Assembly: GCA_021234155.1 (NCBI GenBank)
Contig: JAJEKV010000063.1
Span: forward strand, 902,947 to 966,946
DNA from: Isoetes taiwanensis
Lineage: Eukaryota > Streptophyta > Lycopodiopsida > Isoetales > Isoetaceae
Reading direction: 5' to 3'
DNA length: 64,000 bases
The notes beneath the pieces are model-generated. The model saw nothing but the letters and a program-made list of their open reading frames with translations, was not told the origin of the DNA and did not search any database. Made by a program: the position numbers and the translations under genes. Shown one piece after another: positions 44,946-57,020 of the stretch; position 1 is the stretch's first letter; each line of letters opens with the position of its first letter.

Positions 44946-46054
44946 TACACCTGACTAGATCGCGAACTAGAGAAACAAGAAGGTGTTTAGTAGGTTTACT
45001 ACGACCGGCAACCTGGTGATGAAAGGCAATAGATGTTAAGATGTTATTTACTCGTGAAAGAGAAGGTGAAGATGTTAACATCTTAGTGATTTAGAGATAA
45101 GGTCCGCAAAAGATCCCGTGGGGTAAAGATGTAAGCCTTTTTTAATGGTTTGGATTTAGTTTAATTTTCTTTTTGTTAATGGTCAATTTTAGAAAGTGGA
45201 ATTGTTCTTTTTTTGGTCGCCACTCTCAGGGCCTGCGATTCATGCATCTACCATAACCATCGGACAGGGATCTCTTGCACAAGCATGAACAGCGACGGCT
45301 TTCTTTGCACAACGAAGGCTTTCTTGAACAGGGCTTTTTGAACAGGGTGTTCTTGAACAGGCTTTGTTAAACAGGGTTTTTTGAGGTTTTTTTGCACCGT
45401 CGAACTGGCTTGAAGCTCTGGTCTGGGATGCGGACTCTGTTCTGTTCTGTTTAGGCTCTAGTGTGGCATCGAAATTTGTTCTGTTCTGTTTTGCTTCATG
45501 ATTCGAGCAAGAAAAGTGTGAGCTGGAAGCAAAGGGATTAAGCACGGCAACAGCCAGGTATGGCAGAGGCAGGAAGCTCCAGCCGGATTTGCGGTTTGCT
45601 GCAGTTTCTTATTTTCGGATTTTGTTCCGAATTTGTGTACACGCCATTCCGTTGTTCATTCTACCTCCGGATCTTTGTTGAAGCTATGGGCCATTCAGAT
45701 GCCCCTATTTGTACGTATTTTACGTTTTTATTCGTATTTAACAAATCCAATGGTTTATAATCCAATGGTTTAGCAAAAAAATAAGGTATGGGTTAGAGAC
45801 AAACAATCATGGTAGATGCGAGAAAAAAAACGAGGCTTTTGAACAAGAACCAAGTCTTAAACCCGTACTAAGGTTGTTGATAAGATTTCAATGTGTTTGC
45901 TGCACTCGCACTCAGTGTACAACCCTTCAATAGGGATAATAAATGACATATCTCATATCCGAATTATCCATTGTCATCCAAAACTTAGAATTGAAAACAT
46001 CTGAAACAAAAAACACAAAACTCACCATGTTAGAAGCACGAAGGCGGAGCACAA
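44946..46054. other. No supported gene; short GAACAGGG repeats
   Basis: The chromovirus homology stops abruptly near 44945. A cluster of four (T)GAACAGGG-like units lies at 45321-45384, and TCTGTTCTGTT occurs at 45438 and again at 45478. A 66-residue plus-strand frame at 45560-45760 (MAEAGSSSRICGLL) contains a hydrophobic stretch but no family I can name. Confidence 0.35.
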
Positions 46055-47830
46055 TCATCGGACTAGTAGGTTTTCCACAAGATAAAGATTATTTAGATAC
46101 ACCATGCAAACCATGTCCACTAGCTGAAAACATAAATGATCTACAAAGCAAGCAAGCCAATTTCCAAACTCATCATGAAGCACTGGCCACCAAGGGGCAG
46201 ACTCCAATAAAAAATGACATGTGATATCACACTTACATGCAAGGGCAAAGGTAACAGCCTTAGCTACAAGGCTCGGAGGTCGAGGGAAGCAATAGATGTT
46301 AGTGTCGGACCATGACTGAGAAAAAGCATCGGGTGGTGATAATATATCAGGAAGCAGGTGCCACAATTAAAATTAGAAGTACGAGCATTATAAGCATTGG
46401 CAAACGATCCCAATTATGAGGGCCCGTTTTCGTATCTATCAAAGAAAAGGCTACATCAGATAATATATAGTCATAAAATTCAATAAGCTTTGATAGGCAG
46501 TCAACCCGCTAGTTCAGGTTTCAAGGAATCCAGGCTGGTTTAAGGGTAATTCTATGTTTAGAACACAAAATAACGATCCGGATACACAAGGAATGTAGGT
46601 GATTAACACGGGATCCACCCTTTAGATAGAATAAAATATGTATTTAAGGAATCGCCAAAGGCCGTAACTTGGGAGTTTTGCAAGGATAGGGCATGATTCT
46701 CAAGAAAATGCAGTAAAGCAGGAAGCTCACGGGCAGTTGAGGATGAAGCTTTCTCCGCATCAGAGAAAGTACCAGCAAATTTTGCACCCGGAAGCATTAT
46801 TAAGGAGATCAAAAGAAGAGAATCAAAGTAAATCTCAGCATGTTCAAATAGAGATAACTGTAAATGTTGGGACCAAGATGTAATGGAAGCGTATAGGTTA
46901 CCAAGATTGAATGACAAGACTTTGGAGAAAGGGCAAAAAACCATACAGAAAGACTCGATCATGCCGATAAAAGAGGCTAATGTTCGCGTTGGAATGCAAT
47001 CAATAGCAAGAAGCTTGGAGCCTAGGTTAAAAAATTTCTAGCATCTTGTAGGGGCAAATGGATAAGAAACCCGACAATGAATCAACTATAAAGCCCAAGA
47101 ATCTGGCCATATGCGAGCCTTCTAACTGGCACTTATGCAGAGCTAACATTAAGCCGGCTGCCTTAAAATCCTGCATCATAAGGCTTTGACATACTTAAAA
47201 TTAAAACAGAACTAGCAAATAAGAAGTCATCTACATCGGGAATGCAATGACATCCTTTAGAACACCATAGACACACCATTTGCTGCATTAGTTTGGTAAA
47301 TACGTAGCATGCAGAAGAAAGAGCAAATGGTAAGGATGTGAATATGTATTACGTACCTTCGAATTCAAAGCTAAAATATGTCCAACAAAGAGGATTAATA
47401 TCGACATGATGGTATCCAGAATGGAGATCTAAAGTAAACAAGGCATCATTAGGTTGGACATTTTTTCACGGACTTCCTTTAGCAACTATTAACAAAGCGA
47501 AGGTCCAAAATAAGACGTAATTTATTTTCGGCTTTAGGCACCACGTTCAAAGGTGAGCATATGAAGGGAATTGATTTAGAGACGATAGCAGCACCTGAGA
47601 CAAGTAAGTCCTTGATAGCACCCTTAACAAACTCTGCATGTTGTTGCACAGGCTTATAGTTTGGCTGAGACCAAGGTTGACTGGGAGGATCATGTAGCCA
47701 AGGAAGGGAATATGCATTACTGACCCATTACTGATCCAATCAAGCACCATCACAGATGAACAAAAAGTTTTCCAAAATGCCAAACGGTCTCTCAATCTAT
47801 TGCGCAAATAAATCATTGATAGGTGCAAAT
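46055..47830 (-). pseudogene. DIRS/Ngaro-type reverse transcriptase and RNase H, heavily degraded
   Basis: Read on the minus strand through several frameshifts and stops, this region gives: DRLAFWKTF and VLDWISNG (about 47790-47720); FVKGAIKDLLVSGAAIV, PFICSPLNVVPK and LRLILDLRFVN (about 47640-47480); LDLHSGYHHVDINP (about 47430); DFKAAGLMLALHKCQ and FLGFIVDS (about 47170-47070); ASFIGMIESF; SSTARELPALLHFL and FGDSLNTYFIL (about 46750-46620); then GPHNWDRF, DAFSQSW and SAPWWPVLHDEF (about 46420-46170). This order and the final W-x(n)-APWWP block are characteristic of the RT/RNase H of tyrosine-recombinase retrotransposons rather than Gypsy, Copia or LINE RT. I found no tyrosine recombinase nearby. 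It is dead, and the fragment lacks clear ends. Confidence 0.6.
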
Positions 47831-48103
47831 GTTATGTAGGTGATTGCTTTTCTCTTTGTCAATAATAGCTTAGCCATATATGGCTTTCCAACTCTGCAAA
47901 TGACTCCTCTACCTCGTTGAAAAAATTCCATTGCTTGATATTTCTGTCAAATTTAAGGGCATGGGCCCTAGCTTTTTTGCTCTTCCACTGTATTTCTTGT
48001 GGAAGGGCGATCTTGGTTTCTAGAGCTACTACATCCTCTGCTTTAGTACTACTGCATTTCTAATTCACTCCGGAGTGCTCGAAAGTTGTAGGCCTCACAA
48101 ACG

Positions 48104-49408
48104 ATGGAGGGAAATCTGCATGCGCTAAAGAAGCAGACACGTAATGGCGAGGGCTCCTCCCCCTCGGAGTACATCACACAGACGGAGGCAATACATGCCC
48201 TGGAGGGAAAGCTAAATGCCATTCAGGAAAAGCTGACAGGTGTGGAGATGCAAAGGGACACGCAACCGGCAACTATTCTCAAGAAACAGTTGGCGAAAGA
48301 AAAAGAACGTATTTCGACGCTGGAAGAACGCATTAGGCCACTGGATGACCGCTTTGGGCTGACTGACTTTGAGCGCAGACAAGCACATGATACCGTCGCC
48401 CAGCTAAGAAGTGAATTGACAGCGATGTCCTGCACCCTGAGCGATGCAACCCGACGTCTAGATCAGCTCCAACGGCAAATGTCAGAGGACGTGGTACAGC
48501 TGCAAAATGAGCTCAGACAGGCAGTGGCACAGGTTGCACAGTTGGTTGCCCCAAACGGCCGATTGGCAGACCAGGAGGCTACAATGTCTGGGATGCAGGG
48601 GAGGTTGGACACCCTAGAAAAGAGACAGCCTGAAAGTCAAGAGGCAGCACCCAGGCTTTCGGCCCTTGAGAAGAGGATGGCCGAGTTCCAGCGGGAGATG
48701 TATGATCTGCGCATGCAGATGAAACAGACAAGTACCACCACAGGGGCAGCACCATCACCATGCCCAATACCTGAGGCGGAGATTGCACAGGAAATTAGAC
48801 GGGTCCTTCGCGAGGAGAAGGACCGCCAGTCTCGTCGGTTGAACATTGTGGTTCGGGGCTTGCCTGAGGAACAGGGAGGAGATCTCCCAGCTAAGCTCCA
48901 TGCCCTGGTATTGGCAAGGCTCCAATTGCAGCACTTGACAGTAAGAAACCCGACCAGAGTCGGAGGGCCAAGCATGAGACCCCGACTAGTTAAACTCACA
49001 GTGCTCGACCAGGCATCGAAGACGTTGATGCTGCAGCGCGCTAGTCGCTTGAAGGGGACATCAGTGTAAGACATGGATCTGACCCCGACTCAATAAAAGG
49101 AGAGGCAGGAGGAGTTCGCAAAGATTAGACAGGTCAGGCAGGCAGGGGGATCGGCAGGCCTGGTGAATGGCAAGATGAAGGTATTTGTGCCTCCACGGCC
49201 AACAGTGGCAGAAGCGGTGACCAGGGGACCAAGCACTTCTGGATCCCCCACCTCCAGAATGGCAGATCACACACAGCAGTCAGGACCAAGTACCCGCGCA
49301 CCACCCACAGTAGCAGAGCCGAACATGAGAGCCCCGACACCTGCCAATGGCCCAACTCCTGCAGCCTCCATGGGGACTGGGATAGGGCAGTCACCACAGA
49401 CAGCATAG
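48104..49408 (+). pseudogene. LINE family B ORF1: coiled coil and RRM-like domain
   Basis: ATG 48104 opens 321 codons to TAA at 49067. Residues about 20-210 are a long Glu/Gln/Leu/Lys/Arg-rich coiled coil with heptad-like spacing (ALEGKLNAIQEKL, ISTLEERIRPLDD, LEKRMAEFQREM). A canonical L1-ORF1-type RRM start follows at about residue 245 (RRLNIVVRGLPEEQGGD) and continues through PTRVGGPSMRPRLVKLTV and LMLQRASRLKGT. After the TAA the frame resumes and stays open, apart from one more stop near 49093, to 49406 with a basic (KIRQVRQAGG) and Pro/Ser/Thr-rich tail. Such proteins trimerise through the coiled coil and bind RNA. The stop may truncate rather than abolish the protein. Confidence 0.75.
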
Positions 49409-52400
49409 GAAGAGTGCCTTCGAATTGTATCGTGGAACTGTAGGGGATTTCCCTGGAAGCGCGGTGAGGGCATTGCTAAAATTGCTACAGGCATGGACAT
49501 CATCTTCTTGCAAGAGACATGGGAATATAGTGGACATCTGTTACCAGACCAAATACCAGACATCCCAAGGTACCATCATTTCTCACTGGCCAACAAGCGC
49601 CATGGCAAGCGAGGGCATGGAGGGGTCGGGTGCTACTTCAAAGATGCTATAGCATCTACAGTCTCGCTCCACAAGGCTGATAGACTCAAACGCTACCTGT
49701 GGATACGAGTGCTGCAGCCTCACCATCGCCCACTGTTTATCGAAGGATGTTATATACCCCATGAAACTTCTAAGTTCTACATCAGGCAGATATAGATGTG
49801 CATATGCCCTATAGGGAACTGTATGATGACATATAGGGAACCGTATGATGACATAGAGCAGTATCTCCAGGAGGGTCATGTGTTTTTATTGGGAGATTTC
49901 AATGCACGTACGACACAGTGGCAGTCGGTCACCTTTCAGGAAAATGCTGACTCCAACCCACTTTGGCTAGAAACAGAGGCATCCCAGCATGCAAGACGCT
50001 CCCGTGACCTGGTCTCGAGCCGGGAGAGAGTTGGTCCAACTATGTCGGATCTTTGACATGGTGATGCGCAATGGTATGCTTTCCGGATGGTCAGCGATCG
50101 GGGCTTCACTTTGCGCGGCGGCCAGGGCAATGGTGGAGCCGGCGTGGTGGGCTATCTCCTAGCTCCGGTGCGAACTTGATATCATTAGAGATTTCGCGGC
50201 GTACGGGGAACAAGAGATGAAGAGACTTTATCGCACCACTATCCACTTTATGTCACTTTGGATTGAGGCACTTTCGCTGGGCGGCTACGGGTGACGCACG
50301 CCCCGGGGTTTGGGATACTCCCCTAACTATCGGAAGCAAGGGATATGAGGTGGGGCAGGCGTGAACGCGGAGCTGATTGATGCCCTCTATACATTGCATG
50401 ATAAGTGTGAATGGTTGGTGAAGCCCTTTACTTTCGCGTAAAAGCCGGTAAATGCTTTGCGTAAAGAAGAAAGCCCCTAAGGGACAACTGCGCCCAATTC
50501 CCCAAAAACCCCCAGTTTGACGCTGAATGTAAGGCTCTAAAGAGTCAGCCTACGCATCATCTTAGATCCACACTCGCAATTGAGGCCATTATGGACTATA
50601 AAGCATTCTTGAAATCCAAAAGCATCGCTACATTGTAGAAAATCAGCAACGATGTTTGATCTTATCGATGACCGAGCCAAAAGCCTTTTTGGCGTGAGTC
50701 AGATAAGAGGCATCAACCACCGGCAATGTTACCTCGCACCCGCTGGAGACGGCCGGTTGGAGGAGTTGTATGACCCCCAGGAGCAATCGGGGCGACGCAC
50801 TGATCGGCTAGGAGAAACACTACGCTACGCTTTCAAAGGAGGACATCCACCGGGGTCTTAGGCATCTTGCTAATGGTATAACAAAGGACTTACGGGACTT
50901 CGGGCGAGCCGTTGAAATGGGATGGGCTAGCTTTTGCTCGGCCTTTTGAGGATAATCAATCACCAACTATCGGTAGGGCCTCCCCGCATGAATGGATGGT
51001 TAGCAAGGTCACCCCCTATTCATAAGGCAAAAGCTGGATGACTCCACCAACTACCGTATGATCATGGTGAGCCCGTTACTCGCAAAACTTCTAGCAGGTG
51101 TGCTGGAGAAGAAGTTGACGCAATGGGCGGAGGAAGCTGGAGTGTGTGCAGTTGGCCAGGCAGGTTTCCGCCTTGTCCACTCCATGATCATATTTTTACT
51201 CTCAGAATCCTTATGGAAGCTAGCCGCAATGCACGACGTGACTTGTGTTTCGTGGATTTTAAGAGGGCATATGATACGGTCCCTCGGGACCTGTTGTGGC
51301 AACGCTTGCAGGAGCTACATGTCCCACAGGATTTGCAGAATGCCATCTACCGGCTCTATGACGGAATATATGCCACTTTGCCTGCGTCAGACCATCGAAT
51401 GAACAGCACCATAGGTGTTAAACAGAGATGCATGTTATCTCCAACGCTTTTTGGACTCTATATTGACAAGTTAAAGATCTGGATGCAAGAACATGGAGGT
51501 GGTGGCCCCAGCTTTTCGCGAGGCATATCAATGAAAAAACCTTTAGTTGCTCTATGCATCATATGATCCGGCTTATTGTCCCATACAATCATTAGGAGTA
51601 TGCCTGGGAACATTTGGATGCTCTTACAATTTGGACTTGGATGATATAGCAGAATGATACCAACCAGCAAGTTAAAAAAAGAAACTGCTTATTGCTAAAA
51701 TCCCTGTTTATGCTTTCTAGCATGATATCCCCACTTCTATTACGTCCTAGGACAAAGGATGGAAGTTGTAAGGACCTTTAAGTATCCGGAATCGATTTCT
51801 ACGCTAACATTCTACACTTTTGGATGACTTCTGTAGAAAGAAAGGTCATTTGGGATGGAAAGCCCCGCATGCAATCACCGTTTCGTAATAGCTGTTACGT
51901 AATAGATCTCTACAATTGGGCACGAATAATTCTGGGAATAGCACAATTAGACGCTTCAAGCACTCGTGGAACCCGGTATTCTTTGATGGGGTAGAGTTCT
52001 GGGGGCGAGGTTACCAAGGGTACTTGGGATAAGCTAGAGAGGGTACATAAGGCTTTCGACATACGACCAGGCGTCAAGGACATGGTGCCTTATCCGATTT
52101 TTTTTGTATGAGACGGGCTTTTGGCCCCTCAGCGATACGCTATCTTGCAGATTCCTTGCATATTTCCATAAGGTTGATGTAGAATAGATGCACAACGCCT
52201 TCCTCCCCCTGCTACATTATTGGCACAAAGGGCCACAACGTCCTAAGAGTGTGGCGGGGAGCATTGTAGGGATGGTTAAGATGTTCCATAGACTATCAAC
52301 ACATTATGGATATGTCGGATATCAGCGGGCAAGGAGGAACATTTGAATGGCTGGCTTTCTTTGCCTCTCCCTGTGGGATAAGCCCACTTTGCAAAGCCCA

Positions 52401-52980
52401 AAATGTAACACTACCACCGCGGAGTTAATCCCGCTGCTTGAACATATCCCCACCCGATTATTTGAAGGCACACATCTCTACCAAGAAACGGAGAGCTATA
52501 GCTGCAATAAGGAAAGGGTCCCACCATCTCAATTGGGAGATGTGCCAGCTGGGGTATGGATGGAGGGCAGGGGAATCCCCGATGATGAGAGATTATGCCG
52601 TCTTTGTCACATCACGGAATAGTAGAAGATGAACACCATGCTCTACCAGAATGCCCGGCATATGCACACATCCGGCGACTCATGCCGATCTCGGATGCTC
52701 GAGATAGCAATTCATCAACCTAGCTGGCCGCCAATGGTTGCACGTCTGGCGTCCTACATTCTTCAAGTCTCCGCCGTCGTGTCCCTCACAACACAAAAGG
52801 AATTTGGCCGGATAGGGCCTCCTGAATGCTGCTACTACAGGTTTTTCTCCCACATGGGGGTTTTTCATCCCATGGTAGAACACATTGTACAAGGTTTACG
52901 TGGTTTTCTTTTGTGTTTGGAAACTTTTCGCTATATTGTATCACCGTCTCATAGGCCAGTTGGCCTCCGTGGACGTTAAA
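49409..52980 (+). pseudogene. LINE family B ORF2: endonuclease and reverse transcriptase, broken
   Basis: Endonuclease motifs appear in alternating frames: CLRIVSWNCRG (about 49418), IIFLQETWEYSG (about 49498), GHGGVGCYFKD, LLGDFNARTTQW (about 49891). The RT appears from about 51040: NYRMIMVSPLLAKLLAGVLE, GQAGFR, LHDHIFTLRILMEASRN, CFVDFKRAYDTVPRDLLW (51245-51300) and VKQRCMLSPTLFGLYIDKL (in place of the usual GVRQGCPLSP). The catalytic YADD region downstream is too damaged to identify. At 52450-52700 the C-terminal signature reads KKRRAIAAIRKG, RLCRLCH, EDEHHALPECPAYAHIRR. At least a dozen frame breaks separate these pieces; the stretch 50040-51000 is almost unreadable. The RT resembles LINEs with ORF1-RRM and microsatellite tails more than the family A L1. 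Confidence 0.75.
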
Positions 52981-53014
52981 ATATACTTTCTTCCTTCCTT
53001 CCTTCCTTCCTTCC

Positions 53015-55688
53015 TGTAATCTTGAATTCCATGGCACCATCCAGACCGCTGCCTGGCTTGTATAAGTTCCTTTGGATTTCTTAGACCTCTTCTTCTGATA
53101 TGAATTGCTGCTGTTGCTGAAAACTTTGCCTTATGTATTTGTAAGCTGCCACATCTGACATTGTTTCCCCCGTGTAGGGGTGCTGCTCCGCTACCTCATG
53201 GGCACCTCTTGGTACGTGTAGTCAATAAGGTCTCACTGCTGTCCTTCTGCCATAAGGCCTAAGAGTTCATCTATTCTTAGTCCTTCCTCCAAACAATATG
53301 GTAGCTGGAGGATGTCATTGGCGAAGAGGTACTCTTCCCCTTCGATGACCACCGGGGATAAGGCTGTTATGTCGATTAGTAGTTCCGTGGTCATGTTGCT
53401 CCACTTGCCTTTCCATCCTTTCCGCGAGCCATCTCTCTTGTTCTTCATCATATTCTTCGACTTCCTCATAATCCCCCTCAAGCTGAAATTGCCCTGAAGA
53501 AGTGCCCTGATAAATATATTCGGTGGAGTCGAGCTATTAGATGAAGCATTGATTTACCCTTGTGTTCAAGGGTGCTAATTCCAGTAGTTGTATAGACGGT
53601 TCCCCTACTTTGTTGATGGCGTTGAAGTGCATGAATGTTGCTAAAGCTGTCTGAGATGACATATATCTATGCATGTGGGCTTTGCAGCTCATGTAATGTG
53701 GTATATTCCTCGCTCGATCTTAATCTGGTTCTTGACCACCCCCACGCAGCACATGACTGAGTGTCTCTAGCTTGCTAGTTGTAAACAAGCTTCATCGTTT
53801 GTTAGATTGTGACCCTTTTCTGCAACAAGTCCCTGCATTTAGCCATTTCCAAAAAATAGTGCTTGTTCTTATTTGTCTAAATGGACCTCATGTTAAGGCT
53901 ATTTCTGTAGCCATGCTCTGTATGTACTGGCATCATGACATTGCATGAGAACATCTGGCATACAAAAAATCTGGCAATCTGCATTTGTCTCACAAGCTAG
54001 ATGAGTGAACAAGTGTGGTATTCTTGAAATTATATCTTGGTCAGATATTTTGTTAGATACCCTTTTCTGCAACAAGTCCTTGCATTTAGTCGTTTTCCAA
54101 AAATAGTAGATGCTCTTATCTTATCTGTCTAATAATTCCCTCCCCTTGGTGGGACGGTAACTTCCCAAGGTAGGACTCGCTGATCATACTGACACATGAT
54201 GTCTGTCTAGAAGGGTGTCGTTGTCAATGTTACATAAAGGTCAAAGAGATGATCGAAGACCCGAAAAGCTTCTTCAACAGGTACCTCACTGATGTGGTTG
54301 GTGTTGTTGTACCATTCAATGAAGTTGGTAGGAGTCATTTGAAGTAGAGAATAGAGTAGAAATTGGTTTGGAAAGATGAAAAGGTTTGAAAAATTGCTTG
54401 AGTAGGGAGGGCACAAGTTTAGGTGAGGAAAAAGTCAAATGAAAGTTTCCTTACCAGGGCTGCCTAGGTTTCAGCACCAAAACTGCCTGCTGGAAAAACC
54501 TAGGTTCTAGAAGGTATAATGGATCAATTTGACTTTTTGGAAGTACAAATCTAGATAAAACAAAATAAGAAACATACTGGAGTAGTTTATTGGGTGATTT
54601 TTGGGAAACTTTGGGTCAAACAGAGTCAAATTGGGTTACTTTGCGTGAAAGGGCTCTTCAAGAATGTGGGAAGGCCTCCAAGCACGGAGTGACCTAGGTG
54701 AGTCTATTTTGGTCAAATTTTGACTTATTTGGTTGATGTAAGATGCTAACATGCATACTTCAATTAATTCTAGGCGATCTACCAACTTATATCTCATTGA
54801 TCTAACAGTTCTAAGCAAAATTTTGGCTAACCGGATTACTTCGCACAAAAGGGGGTCTCCCAGATTATGGGAAGGCCTCCAAGCGCAGAGTGACCCAGAC
54901 CAATTCACTTCCAATTTTTAACAAAATTTGACATAATTCTATTAACTTGGAAGATTTATCTATTTGTAGTACTAAAGCCAAAATAAGATGATAGTTTATG
55001 CGCGATCTTGGCTGTTCATTTTCTTATATTTTACAACTTTCATTTTGGGTCATTTAATAGTTAGTTATTATTTTGCACCGCTTTTTCTTTTCTTGGCTAG
55101 GTCAATACGATCATGAACAATTTTGCAGTTCGATTTTTGGTAATTTATTCTGCACCATTCGATTTGCCGATTACTTCTTTTGAAAAGTCAGTTTGGAAAA
55201 GTCACGCCCTGGTGGGTTGAGATGTCTTCTGTGAGGCCTCTAGATCTGGTAGCCATGAAGAGTTTGTGCAACATATCTTGAACTTTTTTGAGCTGTTTTG
55301 ATCCCTTAGATTTAGCGGTTTTGTTCGCGCACACTGAGTAATAGTAGTCCCGTGAGAAAACTCAACTTCCTTGCTTCTTGGGCGGCTGGTTATAAGCTTC
55401 TGGTCTTGCTATTTGAAGATAATGTTCCACATCGATGGGGCTCGGACATTGTAAATAATTCTATAACCCTACCTTCCTTTTTCATTACTGAAAACGATCC
55501 TTTAATTAACTTCCTCCACTATTACATTTTTGTTTATGATGATCATGGCAAAAGAAGGTCAACATAATCGGCTCATGCACAAATGCTTTATTTCCGATTG
55601 AACGTGATTAGCCCACAAATCTGTTTGAAGTCTTAAAACCCCATTCTCCTAACACAAATTTGTGTGCTCTATTTCTTTTATCCCCCAG
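53015..55688. other. No supported gene; two local duplications
   Basis: A 70 bp direct repeat with 248 bp spacing lies at about 53812-53880 and 54060-54130 (CCCTTTTCTGCAACAAGTCC with the same downstream order). A second pair, period about 200 bp, lies at 54632-54700 and 54831-54900 (GGGAAGGCCTCCAAGC(A/G)C(G/A)GAGTGACC). Minus-strand frames at 53233-53481 (EGEEYLFANDILQLP) and 54207-54416 (VPVEEAFRVFDHLFDLYVTL) have some protein character but match nothing I can name. A plus-strand frame at 55352-55567 is likewise unassigned. Confidence 0.4.
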
Positions 55689-56535
55689 AACAAAAGGAGT
55701 TAGAGTTGTCTCCAGGAATGATATAGAGAATCCATACCAGGGACAACCAGGGTTTGATATGCATTTTATGTATATCTATGCGTGGAGCTTGACAGAGTAT
55801 GAGCGAGTAGTGATGCTGGATATGGAAACTCAGACGAACTTTTTCATTGTGGACTGTTTTGTGCTTGCTTCATTAATCCCTGTTACTTTCATACTGGACT
55901 TTTTGTTGTAGAGGTAAGGAAGTTGTGCCTTTTGAATTTGCTCTCTGACTGATTCCTGCCTATGTTTTATCTAATAACCACAACTATGTCTGGCTAGCCT
56001 CTAATGAGGCATTCAGGGATATGCTTCATGAAATAGAACGGGGTAGAGAAAATAAGGATGGTGCAGATCAAGAATTCTTGATCTTCTACTTCGATGATCT
56101 CTTGGATAGGCTTATGTTCAACCCCCCAACCAATGGATCTCAGCTTAATGGCCTTTATTGATTGCTCAATGGCCTTTATTGATTATCGTTAGGCTACCAA
56201 ATGGATGCTTCTTACTACTGTAAGTTAGCCTTCTTGGTTATGCATTCCACAATGTTCTGAAACTTTCTATATATCATTCATAGTTTAGATAGATGTATGT
56301 TGATATACCACGAAAGAATGCCTAACTAAGCTTTATCTTCTGTTTGAAAAATGATTTGATTGTATTACTTCTTTGTATCTTATAGATTTGAAACTCAGAC
56401 GGACATGTTCCATGTGGCCCAAATAGCGTTACATTTCCAAGTGTTCCACTGCTTAAACCATGGTATTGGTGGGCATGGCCTGTTTTGCCTCTAGGACTTT
56501 CCTGGCGTGAACAACGATGCAACACAATTGGCTAA
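55689..56535 (+). pseudogene. Pseudogene of a plant GT8 glycosyltransferase (PGSIP7/8-like)
   Basis: Three exon-like blocks are recognisable. Exon 55689-55912 follows CCCCCAG and reads GVRVVSRNDIENPY, QPGFDMHF and AWSLTEYERVVMLDME. Exon 55998-56219, after GGCTAG, reads AFRDMLHEIERGRENKDGAD and FDDLLDRLMFNPP, then a 20 bp duplication and GYQMDASYY. Exon 56386-56535 follows CTTATAG and reads HVPCGPNSVTFPSV, LLKPWYWWAWPVLPLGLSW and REQR. These match plant GT8 proteins of the PGSIP type, which lie in the Golgi or membrane system. The catalytic DxD (normally in MLDVDN) is replaced by the LDME reading, and there are in-frame stops and small deletions. Introns are kept, so it arose by DNA duplication, not retroposition. 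The N-terminal half and C-terminal membrane part are missing. Confidence 0.8.
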
Positions 56536-56786
56536 ATTGTATTTGTTTGTTCTTCTATGACAAATGATAGGGGTGCTGATGTTAACGTATTTAATATCTT
56601 TGCAGTTATGGAGCAAAGCTTCCCATGCTTGCCAGTGAAGCATTTTGTTACCTCTTGTATGTATAATTGTTGTTCTTTCTAGCAACCATGTAATCTTGCT
56701 ACAGTGATCACAAACAAATTGCAGCAATATATTTTCTTAACAAATATGCTCTTCAACGACCAAGTTTAGTGGATTTAAGTCTTTAA

Positions 56787-57020
56787 ATGCAACGTGTTTT
56801 GAAGTCTTTGGCTACTGTATTCATTGAGAGGCCGTCGGATTGCATTGAATGGCTGAGATTATACTTTAAAGAGAGGCAAGCAGTTATTGAAGAGGCTTTC
56901 TGGCAATCGGCATATTGCTACGCCGAAATTGTGCATGCCTGGATCAAAATAATCCACAGGGTCATTCCCCCAGAAACTTGGCAAGCTCCGGTTTTTGATA
57001 ACTTTGCAACATTCTGTTGA
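56787..57020 (+). CDS. Hypothetical 77-residue frame, possible exon fragment
   Basis: The frame is open from ATG 56787 to TGA and is helical and protein-like: SLATVFIERPSDCIEWLRLY, FKERQAVIEEAFWQSAYCYA, then an HAWIKIIHRVIPPETWQAPV segment. It looks like a real protein fragment but I do not recognise it. It directly abuts the Gypsy fragment at 57021, which probably truncated it. Confidence 0.35.
   Translation: MQRVLKSLATVFIERPSDCIEWLRLYFKERQAVIEEAFWQSAYCYAEIVHAWIKIIHRVIPPETWQAPVFDNFATFC

Larger units (their letters stand above)
48104..53014 (+). mobile_element. LINE family B, long copy with (TTCC)n tail
   Basis: The element has a coiled-coil plus RRM-like ORF1, an endonuclease/RT ORF2 and a 3' end GGCCTCCGTGGACGTTAAAATA (split here as GGCCTCCGTGG and ACGTTAAAATA) at 52963-52984, followed by TACTTTC and six TTCC units at 52991-53014. 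No poly(A) is present. ORF1 is nearly intact; the RT region is increasingly broken. The 5' UTR boundary was not found. Its 3' end matches the fragment at 3.34 kb and the SINE at 57.55 kb. Confidence 0.85.

Noticed and set aside
49583-49879. Minus-strand frames opposite LINE family B
   Set aside because: Shadows of ORF2 endonuclease codons; no motif of their own.
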